A stretch of 64,000 bases of DNA from Chloroflexota bacterium (GTDB lineage: Bacteria > Chloroflexota > JAJPGV01). Under the pieces are notes generated by a model. That model saw only the letters and a program-made list of their open reading frames with translations, was not told the origin of the DNA and made no database searches. Made by a program: the position numbers and the translations under genes. Shown here piece after piece: positions 43,267 through 52,060 of this stretch; the stretch's first letter is position 1, and every line of letters begins with the position of its first letter. Location: the NCBI GenBank assembly GCA_021325635.1, contig JAJPGV010000015.1, forward strand, positions 62,001 to 126,000. The letters run 5' to 3'.

Positions 43267-43575
43267 ATGCTAGTGAAACTCAGCGGGCGGGGCACCGTCA
43301 CGATTCCCAAAGAGCTACGTAAGGATCTACCTGAGGGCACCGTCATGGAAGCCATCAAGCGCGACGATGGTGTCCTGGAACTCCGGCCGCAGGAGCGCGA
43401 CCCCGATCAAGCGTGGTTTTGGACTGAACGCTGGCAGCAGATGGAGCGGGAGGCTGATGAGGATTACGCGGCCGGGCGCTACAAGACGTTCGACAACGTG
43501 GAGGCCTTCATCGCAGACCTTGATACGTACGTCGAAGCGAGGAAGCGCAAGGGTGCAGCTCGCCGGCGTGCGTGA
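43267..43575 (+). CDS. AbrB/MazE-fold antitoxin
   Basis: A 102-residue protein. Residues 1-45 form the swapped-hairpin DNA-binding domain (LVKLSGRGTVTIPKELRKDL), followed by an acidic middle with WFWTERWQQMEREADED and a toxin-contacting tail (FDNVEAFIADLD) typical of antitoxins paired with RelE-like toxins. Such antitoxins neutralise their partner and repress the operon. The stop overlaps the toxin GTG by 4 bases. It lies inside the tRNA-Cys-bounded element. Confidence 0.87.
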   Translation: MLVKLSGRGTVTIPKELRKDLPEGTVMEAIKRDDGVLELRPQERDPDQAWFWTERWQQMEREADEDYAAGRYKTFDNVEAFIADLDTYVEARKRKGAARRRA

Positions 43576-43877
43576 AGTATCAACTCGGCGATTCCTTCCT
43601 AGCTGACTATTTCCGCCTCACCGAGCGCGAACGCCAGCTCTTCAAAGAAGCCATCCACAAGCTGAATGAAGCCTTCGCCAACCGCACCGGCTGGCCACCC
43701 GTTTGGCCCAGCAGCCTCCGCGTTAAGGCTCTTGCCGGCCATCCGAACCTCTGGGAACTGACGTGGTCGTTCGCTGGTCCTGACGGCCGAGCCACCTTCG
43801 AATTCATCGACGTAGACGGCGAGCCGGGCATCAAATGGCGACGCGTTGGCCGCCACGACATCTTCCGCCAGCCTTAG
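43572..43877 (+). CDS. RelE/ParE-superfamily toxin
   Basis: A 101-residue protein starting at the GTG overlapping the antitoxin stop. The LRVKALAGHPNLWELTW strand pair, the GRATFEF strand and the end WRRVGRHDIF match the RelE-like ribosome-dependent mRNA-interferase fold. Basic residues late in the protein are consistent with RNA binding. In such modules the labile antitoxin is degraded under stress or when the element is lost, freeing the toxin. Activity is inferred from fold and gene pairing. Confidence 0.83.
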   Translation: MKYQLGDSFLADYFRLTERERQLFKEAIHKLNEAFANRTGWPPVWPSSLRVKALAGHPNLWELTWSFAGPDGRATFEFIDVDGEPGIKWRRVGRHDIFRQP

Positions 43878-43956
43878 CCCCACGGTTGGGCACAAGCGCT
43901 GGCACAATCAGAGGAACCATGGGCGGACATAGCCCCAACAGCCCCAAATCGAACTG

Positions 43957-43994
43957 CCCCTATGCAGCGGTTCGAATCCGCTCGTCGCCTCGAA
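43957..43994 (+). repeat. 38-bp direct repeat, copy 2 (tRNA-Cys 3' fragment)
   Basis: An exact copy of 42976-43013 that lacks the 5' half of the tRNA, so it is not a functional tRNA. Downstream of both copies a GGGCCGC occurs at the same offset (26-32 bases beyond the repeat), suggesting the flanks are also distantly related. Confidence 0.88.
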
Positions 43995-44044
43995 GAATGT
44001 GCCGAACCGTTCCCGCTTGGGGCCGCTCTGGTTCAGGGACATTC

Positions 44045-45868
44045 CTACGCACTGGCCGGCGGTGGCGAGCCTCGGGGCGTCAGCGTTACGAACCACATGC
44101 CCCTGACCTGGCTGGAGCTCCGTTCCACGAAGTAGGGCTGCAGCGCGGGCGGCAGGCTGCAGCGGTCGAAACAGCCGCTCACCCACGCCAAATCTCCCGG
44201 CCCTGCCTTCACCTGCCGGTACAGGTATTCCGCAAGCTGAGGCTGATCCGGGCCCTGCGGCAGCAGGACAAAGCGATGCCGCGGGTATGCCGGCGTGTTG
44301 GTCGAGGCCAGCCACCAGACGTCCGTGGCCACGACCGACGGCGACAGCTGCTGCAGCGCCGTGGTCCACGGCGCCGATATCGCTACGTCGACCCGCATCT
44401 GGAACACGCCGCGCAGCTGAGTGAACACCGACAACACGACCAGAGCGCCAACTGCGACTCGGCGGATCGTGCTCTGCCGGTCAAGGGGCCAATTGACCGC
44501 CAGAAGCACCGCGGCCAGGGGGTAGATCAGCAGAATTCCCCGCGCTCCCCACTCTCTGCCACCGGCCGTCCCACGATCCCAAAAGGCCACCTCCGCCAGC
44601 ACGAAGACCAGCATCGTCGCCACCATTAACATCCCGGCCGGTCGTTTTGGTCCCAACAATGCCACCGCAGCCAGGATGAACGGCGCGGAAAGAACCACGC
44701 CATGAGTCGAAGACATCGGCCCCGGATAGAAGGCGTTGACCGCGGCCGGGGCCGCCATGGCGGCCGAGGCGAGCACAAGCAATCGCCATTTCCAGCGTCC
44801 GCGGCTCAGGCCAGCAGCGAGCGCTGCCAGCGCCGCCAGAAGCGCCGGATAGGCCAGCAAGGGGACGACGACGGCGTCGGCGTCCACGATGTTGTAGAAC
44901 ACGTCTCGCAGCCGATGGCCGAGGTCGGTGAGGATCGACGCCCGTTGAGCCGGATCGAAAAGGTGGCCGAGCACCCGGAGCTGAACGTCCTCCTTGGCCC
45001 CAATCAGGTCTCCGGACTGGCTTGTCGTGGTGATGACCAAGACCACCATGCCGAAACCCGCCGCGGCGACCACTGCCAGTGCCGCGCGGCCCGCCAGTCC
45101 TTCATGTTGAAAGATGCGTACGGCACACCATGCTGCGCAGCAGCCCTCGAACAGCAGCATCTCGCTTCGAAATGCCGCCGCCAGAGCTATCAGCGCCAAG
45201 GCAGCCAGATACCTCCCCAGTCGCGCGAGCCGCTGGCCCGCGGTTACCTTCGACTCAGGCTCAATCTCGCGCGCGGTGGTCGTCTCGCGGACGAGCAGGT
45301 ACAGCCCCGCCAGCGCCAGCGCGACTGCCGGCGTATGCTCCCAGAAGATCTGCGAGTAGAAAAATATCGGCGTGGCGAATGCTGCCAGCAGGAGGGCGAT
45401 CCAGCCGCGGCCCGGCCGCAAGCGCTCAGCGATGAGCCCGCTCAGCAGGGCGCTGCTGGCTCCGGCAGCGGCCGGCAGCAAAAGCAGCCCTCGCAGGCCA
45501 AAGAGCAGGTACGGCACGCGCGATACGAGTGCAAAGACCAGCGGGAAGTACGTGTGAAACTGCCCGTCCGGGTACAGACGGAACGAAAAGGGCATATCGA
45601 CGAGGCGGAGGTCGGGATCCACGTCCCTAGCCAGATAGGGAACAGCAGCACTGAACCCCGCACCAGTCCGGTGAAGGTACAGCAGCTGCATGAACTTGGC
45701 CCCCCCGTCGGGCGTCCAGAAGCTGCCAATTGGCTGGAGCAAGATGCACAGGACGAAAACAGCCGTCGTATAACAGGCCGCCCAACCCAGGCGAGTGCGT
45801 GGCAGCCAGCGCCGCCAGGCGTGGACCCCAGCTATGGTCGCGCTGCCTGTCTCCTCGTAACCGATCAA
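44045..45868 (-). CDS. Polytopic membrane protein, glycosyltransferase-like
   Basis: A 607-residue protein with about twelve membrane helices, a first outer loop containing an acidic region (ARDVDPDLRLVDMP) and a C-terminal extracytoplasmic part of about 130 residues. The architecture is that of GT-C lipid-linked glycosyltransferases (PMT/GT39/GT87-like), though the classical DD or DE motif is not obvious. It overlaps the DUF2723 gene by 4 bases and lies with a GT2 glycosyltransferase, so it probably helps build a surface glycan. Specific function unknown. Confidence 0.75.
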   Translation of the reverse strand: MIGYEETGSATIAGVHAWRRWLPRTRLGWAACYTTAVFVLCILLQPIGSFWTPDGGAKFMQLLYLHRTGAGFSAAVPYLARDVDPDLRLVDMPFSFRLYPDGQFHTYFPLVFALVSRVPYLLFGLRGLLLLPAAAGASSALLSGLIAERLRPGRGWIALLLAAFATPIFFYSQIFWEHTPAVALALAGLYLLVRETTTAREIEPESKVTAGQRLARLGRYLAALALIALAAAFRSEMLLFEGCCAAWCAVRIFQHEGLAGRAALAVVAAAGFGMVVLVITTTSQSGDLIGAKEDVQLRVLGHLFDPAQRASILTDLGHRLRDVFYNIVDADAVVVPLLAYPALLAALAALAAGLSRGRWKWRLLVLASAAMAAPAAVNAFYPGPMSSTHGVVLSAPFILAAVALLGPKRPAGMLMVATMLVFVLAEVAFWDRGTAGGREWGARGILLIYPLAAVLLAVNWPLDRQSTIRRVAVGALVVLSVFTQLRGVFQMRVDVAISAPWTTALQQLSPSVVATDVWWLASTNTPAYPRHRFVLLPQGPDQPQLAEYLYRQVKAGPGDLAWVSGCFDRCSLPPALQPYFVERSSSQVRGMWFVTLTPRGSPPPASA

Positions 45869-47580
45869 TGTTGGCCAGTCGAAGCCGCTGGTCCGGCTGC
45901 GCCGCCGACCGAGCCAAGCTCACAGCGAACCAGTAGGTAGCCGGAAAATGGCAGCCTATCCTGTTCGGTAACCGGGCCCATTCCCAGGTCGACGCTGGCG
46001 CCGGGCAGCGGCGACGCGCAAATGCCGGTCAGGCCATCCGCGGACTGCAAGACGTTGACCTCGTCCGCCACCACCGGCCGGCCGCTCGCGTGCGTTTGCA
46101 CCAGGCGCGCCATGTCGGCCTGGGAGATCAGGAAGCGATCGATGACCTGCACGTCCGGACGCATCCCGCCAATCAATTGCTCGTATCGGAGCGGACCCGA
46201 GAAGGCCCATCGCGTAAGCACAATGGAGCCTGGGGGGACTCGGCTGAGAAAATTCGTCGCCCATTCCTCGGGACGCTTGTCCCGGCTCAGATTGAGCAGC
46301 GGATAGTTGACGCTGGCCACAACCAGCACCGCCACAGCCTGCAGACCGTAGCCCATCTTTCCGACGGCGCCCATTCCGAGCAGCTTGGCCACTGCCTCAA
46401 TGCCCGTCGCCAGGGGCAAGGTCCACAGCATGTACAACGGCACGAACATGCTGTCGCGATCCGCGGCTGCATACGTGACGAAGAACACGACGTGCAATCC
46501 GGCGAGCGCCACAACCAACCGGAACAGTGAGCGATTGCGAGCGCGAAGGGTCGGTAGGCCCAGCACACCCAGCACGACCCCGATGCCCAAAAAGTTGCCC
46601 CAAAGCCATCGCACCAGATCCCACACCTGTGCCGGCAGGTGGGAGAGCTCCGTTCCAAACATGAGGCCGGCGAATTGCCGCCCAGTCACCATCCACAACA
46701 GACCGTTCGCGCTGGCCAGATCCACTGGCTGAAAGGCGCCATTGGCATCGTAGTGTCCGGCGATATTGAATGCCGGGTGAGACAGGTAGGCAAGCGGCAG
46801 GTACAGGTAAGGCAGCAGCGACACCGCGGCGCAGCCACCGAGGGCAAGCAGCTGCGTGCGTGTCAATGTCAGCCGGCCGCAAGCCTCGCCGGGGCCCAGG
46901 GCCAAACCAACAGGCACGCCCTCCGCACCCGCGCGGAGCCGCCACAAGACGAATCCCAGAAAAGCCGGACCGTAGAGCGCAGCCGACATGTGATTCGTGA
47001 GGCTGAGCCCGTAGACCAGGCAGCTCAGAAGCAGCCACTCGAAGCGCGACGAGCGCTGCCATTTCAGCAGCAGCAACAGCACCATGGCCGTCAGCCAGTC
47101 GTGCAAGCTGTGCTCCTTGGTGACTACCGCCGAGCTCCATTGATAGAACGACACCGCGAACATCGACACGGCGAGCACGCTGGGAATGACAGGTACCCGG
47201 AGCTCGATCAGCACCAGAAAGATGGTGACTGGGGTAAGCGCGGCGAAAAGCGCCGTGAGCACCTCGATGCGGAATGCAGCATCGCCGAAGGGCAGTACCG
47301 TCATTGCGAGACGGCCCAGCAGCACGAAGAGCGGGTAACCGGTGGCGTGCGGGATACCCCAGGTTGCCGACGCAAGCGCAAATTCGGCCGCGTCAAAGCT
47401 GTATACGCTTGGCGCGGCCGTCACCAGGTACAGCGTTAAGGCAGCCGTGAAAAGACCCAGCGGCAGGCCAAGCTTCAGCAGCAACGACTCGAACGATGAG
47501 CGACGCCCGGATGAAGGCTCGTCAGCGTAGACGGCTGCAGGAACGAGCACCTCGCTCGTCAATGGCTTGCCCTGAGCCAT
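45865..47580 (-). CDS. DUF2723/PMT-like membrane glycosyltransferase
   Basis: About 571 residues and eleven to twelve membrane helices. The first loop has SVYSFDAAEFALASATWGIPHATGYP-like sequence with the Asp/Glu pair typical of DUF2723, a GT-C family distantly related to protein O-mannosyltransferases. The frame opens at 47616 (GTG), but the ATG at 47580 precedes native-looking sequence. The C-terminal outer domain ends near the stop with a tail of Ala and Gly. The gene overlaps the next glycosyltransferase by 4 bases. It may transfer a sugar from polyprenyl phosphate to an external acceptor. Confidence 0.85.
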   Translation of the reverse strand: MAQGKPLTSEVLVPAAVYADEPSSGRRSSFESLLLKLGLPLGLFTAALTLYLVTAAPSVYSFDAAEFALASATWGIPHATGYPLFVLLGRLAMTVLPFGDAAFRIEVLTALFAALTPVTIFLVLIELRVPVIPSVLAVSMFAVSFYQWSSAVVTKEHSLHDWLTAMVLLLLLKWQRSSRFEWLLLSCLVYGLSLTNHMSAALYGPAFLGFVLWRLRAGAEGVPVGLALGPGEACGRLTLTRTQLLALGGCAAVSLLPYLYLPLAYLSHPAFNIAGHYDANGAFQPVDLASANGLLWMVTGRQFAGLMFGTELSHLPAQVWDLVRWLWGNFLGIGVVLGVLGLPTLRARNRSLFRLVVALAGLHVVFFVTYAAADRDSMFVPLYMLWTLPLATGIEAVAKLLGMGAVGKMGYGLQAVAVLVVASVNYPLLNLSRDKRPEEWATNFLSRVPPGSIVLTRWAFSGPLRYEQLIGGMRPDVQVIDRFLISQADMARLVQTHASGRPVVADEVNVLQSADGLTGICASPLPGASVDLGMGPVTEQDRLPFSGYLLVRCELGSVGGAAGPAASTGQH

Positions 47581-47625
47581 GCAGCCCGAATCATAATGGA
47601 CGCCCTTCCCGCGCACAGCCGCCGG

Positions 47626-48504
47626 TCATGCTGCCCGCGCGGGGCGCCGCTGACCGAGCGCAAAGCCAGCCACCTTGAGGGTCTCGTAGGCGACCATGTA
47701 CGGGAGCCAGCCCAGCGCTCCCACGCGACAGAGGTAGAGCGCTTCGCGCACTACGTACGAAAGTCCCTGGCGAGCGATACCCCCGCGTGAATCGGCGATC
47801 AGCCCACGAAGGCTTGCTCCGCTGAGGACATTGCGCCTGAAGACGCCCCCCAGCGAATACCCGTGGGAATGCACGACACAGGCAGAAGGCTCGTACGCCA
47901 GCTCCCACCCCCCACGCAGCGCAGCCGCCGCCCAATGCTGGTCCTCGCTCATGACCACGTCCTCGCGGAAGGGAACGCGTTCCCATACCTCACGGCGTAT
48001 GGCCGAGCCCACGTTACTGAAGAAGATGTCGCTCAAGTGGGGTCTCGCCAGGCCTGGCTGGTCGTCGTTCGACGCCGGAATCGCGTTCGGTCGCCGCCGT
48101 GCAGGTCGATCCGGGTATGTCTCCCTGAGAAAGAAGCGTATGAGAGGGTCGGCGTCGGGTCGAGGGATCTGCCGGCTGTAGACGCCCGCAACCCCCTCTT
48201 CTCTGAGCGGCGACAGCAGCCTGGCCAACCATGCGTCACTAGCCGGCCGGGCATCTTGCGTGAGATACACCAGGACCTGGCCTCGAGCTTCACGCGCCAG
48301 TTGATTACGGGTGCGTCCGTGGCCGAACTGGCCCGGACCGATGCGAATGAGGCGGATCGGGAATCCGCGCATCAGCTCAATATCAGCTTCGGAAGAGCCG
48401 GAGTCGACCACGATTACCTCGGCCGGCGGAGACGGCTGCTGGCCGAAAACCGCGGACAACGTCTGGCCAATTTCAGGCCCGGGATTGAGCGTCGGTATGA
48501 GCAC
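47626..48504 (-). CDS. Family 2 glycosyltransferase (rhamnosyltransferase-like)
   Basis: A 292-residue GT2 enzyme. The fold begins at LIPTLNPGPEIGQTL, with the nucleotide-binding DSGSSEADIE, the metal-binding region TQDARP, and the acceptor/catalytic SEDQHWA block. The end VAYETLKVAGFALGQRR resembles rhamnosyltransferases. The only standard start is the GTG at 48504; a CTG a few codons upstream is possible. It leads the glycan gene set 47626-44045 and probably adds a sugar to a lipid-linked glycan on the cytoplasmic face. Confidence 0.88.
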   Translation of the reverse strand: MLIPTLNPGPEIGQTLSAVFGQQPSPPAEVIVVDSGSSEADIELMRGFPIRLIRIGPGQFGHGRTRNQLAREARGQVLVYLTQDARPASDAWLARLLSPLREEGVAGVYSRQIPRPDADPLIRFFLRETYPDRPARRRPNAIPASNDDQPGLARPHLSDIFFSNVGSAIRREVWERVPFREDVVMSEDQHWAAAALRGGWELAYEPSACVVHSHGYSLGGVFRRNVLSGASLRGLIADSRGGIARQGLSYVVREALYLCRVGALGWLPYMVAYETLKVAGFALGQRRPARAA

Positions 48505-48747
48505 CGAGGCTCGGCTTGCGTCCGTCAGACCTTACACTCGGCGCCAGTGTCAGCTGACACGCCGCTCATCGACAGCGCCCTGAATATCCCGCTCATCTCT
48601 TCGAAGATATCCATTTTGGGGGATGGCAAGCGGAGAGCGAGGGCCGAAACTTCCGACATGCAAGCGTTCGGTGAAGCGGGAACGGCATCCCCGGGGCGGG
48701 ATGTGGGGGATCGAGGCGGAAGGGGCGTGGCCGCGTGGCCGGAGGAC

Positions 48748-49025
48748 ATGGTCGACACGCGGGACGTGTTCGAAGCGCTGGCCGAGATCGTCGGCGTGTC
48801 CGATTATGAGCTCTCGCACCTGCGATCGTCGTTCGATTGCATCTTCGAGTTCGAGAAGAAGCTCGAGGACTACCGCCTCGCCGGCCGCATTACGCGGTAC
48901 GTGGGACGCGTCCCAAAGACCGGTGAGGTGTTTGGGTACGCCTACAAGCGCCAGGACCTCGTTCGCTACGTGCGCTCCCAGCCGGCCTATAAGCTGCGCT
49001 CGTACGCCAGCGCGAGGAAGAAGGG

Positions 49026-49029
<4 letters not shown>
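48748..49029 (+). CDS. Small conserved-looking protein of unknown function
   Basis: A 93-residue protein with a helical first half (VFEALAEIVGVSDYELSHLR) and a basic C-terminal tail (RSYASARKKG). The frame extends upstream through low-complexity Gly-rich sequence that I consider non-coding. Start choice is uncertain: the ATG at 48748 has GGAGG only 2 bases away, and a GTG at 48727 has GAGG 10 bases away, giving a 100-residue form. It lies alone between the glycan genes and the ABC ATPase, convergent with the latter. No function can be assigned. Confidence 0.55.
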
Positions 49030-49823
<794 letters not shown>

Positions 49824-49828
49824 GAAGG

Positions 49829-50686
49829 TCAGCGCGGCTCGGGCTTCCACGGAAGGATGACGCGGCGCAGGGCGTCGAGACCCAGCTGAGCCAGAAAACC
49901 CAGGAAAGCCGTCGTTACCAGCCCCACGTACAGCGTCTCGATCGAGAACGTCTGCCACGACTTCCATATGAGATAGCCGATCCCGGTCTTCGCCCCGACG
50001 AACTCGACCGTGACGATAATAAGCAGGCAGACGTTCACGGAAATGTGAAAGCCGGTGAAGATCGAGGGCATGGCGCCCGGGATGGCGATGGTGCGGAAGA
50101 ACTGCCAGCGATTGGCGCCGAAGTTCTTGCCCACGTCCAGATAGATCTGCTCGATGTTGATGACGCCGGCCATGGTGTTGATGAGCACGAGGAACACGAC
50201 GCCAATGGCCACGCTCACGTACTTGGACATCTCCCCGAGGCCGAAGATGAGCATGATCAGCGGCAGGATGGCCGTCTTGGGGATGGGAAACAGGGCGGCG
50301 ACCATGGGTTTGAAGAAGGCGCGCACCGGAGCGGATAGGCCCATCGCCGCGCCCAGCAGCAGGCCCGGCACAGTGCCCATGACCAGGCCCACGAGCACCC
50401 GCACCAGCGTGTCCTTCACATCGATCAGCAGCTCCTTGCTGACGAGCAGGTCCTTGAAGGTATCGACAATCGACGACGGCGCGGGAAAGAAGCGCCTATC
50501 AAGCAGGTGCACGTCGACGATGATTTCCCACAGCACCAGCAGCAGGATGGGCGAGAACAGAGACAGCGCCTGTTCGAGGCGCTGTCCCTTGGTCTTGCCG
50601 CTGAGACGCAGCTCCGTCCTGACAGCAGCCCGCTGATCCTGGACCGGCGCATCCGTGACGGCCGAGGCGGCAGGACCGCTCATCAA
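49829..50686 (-). CDS. ABC transporter permease, NitT/TauT/SsuC type
   Basis: A 285-residue inner-membrane permease with six predicted helices. The ATPase-contact loop reads GKNFGANRWQFFRTIAIPGA, and the helix region LLVLWEIIVDVHLLDRRFFPAPS marks the start of the transport domain. The first 35 residues are a cytoplasmic extension. It lies 5 bases before the ATPase gene, and two closely spaced Met codons could start it. Family members import nitrate, sulfonates, taurine, aromatic acids or HMP; the substrate is not shown. Confidence 0.92.
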   Translation of the reverse strand: MMSGPAASAVTDAPVQDQRAAVRTELRLSGKTKGQRLEQALSLFSPILLLVLWEIIVDVHLLDRRFFPAPSSIVDTFKDLLVSKELLIDVKDTLVRVLVGLVMGTVPGLLLGAAMGLSAPVRAFFKPMVAALFPIPKTAILPLIMLIFGLGEMSKYVSVAIGVVFLVLINTMAGVINIEQIYLDVGKNFGANRWQFFRTIAIPGAMPSIFTGFHISVNVCLLIIVTVEFVGAKTGIGYLIWKSWQTFSIETLYVGLVTTAFLGFLAQLGLDALRRVILPWKPEPR

Positions 50687-50801
50687 CGCCCTCCGTTTCC
50701 CTCCACGGGGTTCACGGGCAGCGCCGTCCCCCGCGGGGCCACGATAGCGGCGGCACGCTCGAGCGTAGGGGCATAGTGGCCAATACTATACGCCACCTGG
50801 C

Positions 50802-50820
50802 GCTGGCCGAGACGGCCAGC
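50802..50820 (-). terminator. Hairpin terminator beyond the ParB-like gene
   Basis: Arms GCTGGCC and GGCCAGC enclose a 5-base loop, 11 bases beyond the stop at 50831. A near copy (GCTGGCC, 6 nt, GGCCAGC) forms within the final codons of the gene. Confidence 0.5.
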
Positions 50821-50830
50821 TTGTGGTCGC

Positions 50831-51940
50831 CTAGCGCTGGCCGAGGTTGGCCAGCACGCGGTTCATGCGCATGCTCATGAATTCCGCCAGAGCGCTGCCC
50901 GGGCGCAGGTCGCCGGGGCGATCGACCAGCTGCCGGACGGCATTGAGCGCAGCCATTACCGTCTCGCTGGCGGTCTCGGCCTCATCCACTGCCTGCACGA
51001 CCAGGTTCACCGCGTCGCCAGCCGCGTAACCGCCCATGAACATGGCTTCCTGGGCCAGCTGCTTCTCGATCATCGAGGCTTCCCTGGCCCATTCGGCAGT
51101 CTGCAGCGGCCGCAAGCGGTGCGGATCGTCTGCCTCAATCACCACTGGCAGCAGCTCCCAGCGGGACATCACACGGCCGTGGCGGCGCTGCCCTTCGGCC
51201 CCAACCCGGCGTCCGTTGGCGCCGCCATCTTCGACGTAACCAGCCGCGGCCTGGGCAAAGCGCTCACTGACCTGGCGGTTGATCCATTCCGCCGGAACCA
51301 GCGCAGATTCGTCCGGACCAGTGCTGCCCAACAGCCGCCGCAGCTCGGCCAGGGTAATGCCCTCGCTGATGATCCGCTCCGCCCAGGCGCGCTGGTCCTC
51401 ATGCGCCAAGCCACGCAGCTGGTAGGCCACTTCGGCGCCGATCTTGCCCTGGTTGATGAGCCGCTGGACGTCACGATCCAGATCAGCCAGCGCCAGGTGC
51501 ATGGCCACCCAGGACTTCGTGCGATCCAGCCCGGCAGCCTTCAACGCCCCAACCAACTGGCTGAGCGAGCGCTGCTTGCCATCGGCGTCGCGCAGCCGCT
51601 TCAGCGCGACGCCGATGTCGGCCGGGCGCAGGCTGCCCTGGAGCAGGTTCTCGCCCATCTGAGAGAGCAGCTTGGTGCTTTCGCTCGGTGGCGGATCGAC
51701 CACCCTTACGCGCATCGAATCGAGCACGCCTTGGGCAGCCAGAACTCTGGTGCTGCCGTGCTTCACGCGGTAACGCCCCTTGTCGATCGGGTAGACCAGC
51801 GGCGCATTGATAAAACTGCCGTCAACCCGAAGCGCGTTGCGCAAGCCAGCCACGATCTCCGGGTCGTATTCGCTGCGGACGTTGTCTGGGTCTACTTCGA
51901 TCTGAGCGAGCGGCAGCTCGAGCTCCTGAGTTTCAGGCAC
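50831..51940 (-). CDS. ParB/Srx-domain protein
   Basis: A 369-residue protein. Residues about 8-100 form a ParB nuclease/CTPase-like domain (LPLAQIEVDPDNVR, then VKHGSTRVLAAQ with the GxR box-like region). A ParB-type helical DNA-binding domain follows (SLSQLVGALKAAGLDRTKSW), then a long helical C-terminus. The GTG start at 51940 has GGGAGAG just upstream, better than the open frame to 52036. No ParA or parS-like site is near. It is therefore more likely a ParB-like regulator or a stray of mobile origin than the chromosomal ParB. Confidence 0.8.
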   Translation of the reverse strand: MPETQELELPLAQIEVDPDNVRSEYDPEIVAGLRNALRVDGSFINAPLVYPIDKGRYRVKHGSTRVLAAQGVLDSMRVRVVDPPPSESTKLLSQMGENLLQGSLRPADIGVALKRLRDADGKQRSLSQLVGALKAAGLDRTKSWVAMHLALADLDRDVQRLINQGKIGAEVAYQLRGLAHEDQRAWAERIISEGITLAELRRLLGSTGPDESALVPAEWINRQVSERFAQAAAGYVEDGGANGRRVGAEGQRRHGRVMSRWELLPVVIEADDPHRLRPLQTAEWAREASMIEKQLAQEAMFMGGYAAGDAVNLVVQAVDEAETASETVMAALNAVRQLVDRPGDLRPGSALAEFMSMRMNRVLANLGQR

Positions 51941-52060
51941 TGACTCTCCCTTCCACGTACGAATGGTCGTAACAGGATCGATTGTACGAGGCAGCCGACG
52001 GAAAATCAGTCGGGTTCCAGCCGGGGATCGACCCACCGCCGGCCGGCGCCGGCCAAAGGC

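Larger units (their letters stand above)
42976..43994 (+). mobile_element. Minimal att-bounded element at tRNA-Cys carrying a toxin-antitoxin pair
   Basis: The two 38-bp repeats bracket 943 bases with just two genes, an AbrB-type antitoxin (43267-43575) and a RelE-like toxin (43572-43877). No integrase, transposase or excisionase is present. The 253 bases between tRNA-Cys and the antitoxin show only a distant inverted pair AATTGTCC/GGACAATT. The structure could be a decayed integrative element that kept its addiction module, or a non-autonomous cassette mobilised by an integrase elsewhere. Confidence 0.65.

Noticed and set aside
43957-44009. A second tRNA-Cys gene
   Set aside because: Only the T-arm and 3' acceptor half are present; the D-arm, anticodon and 5' acceptor are missing, so it is an att-type copy.
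47863-48657. Upstream part of the 388-residue plus-strand ORF
   Set aside because: It is antisense to the GT2 gene; only the last about 95 codons look coding.
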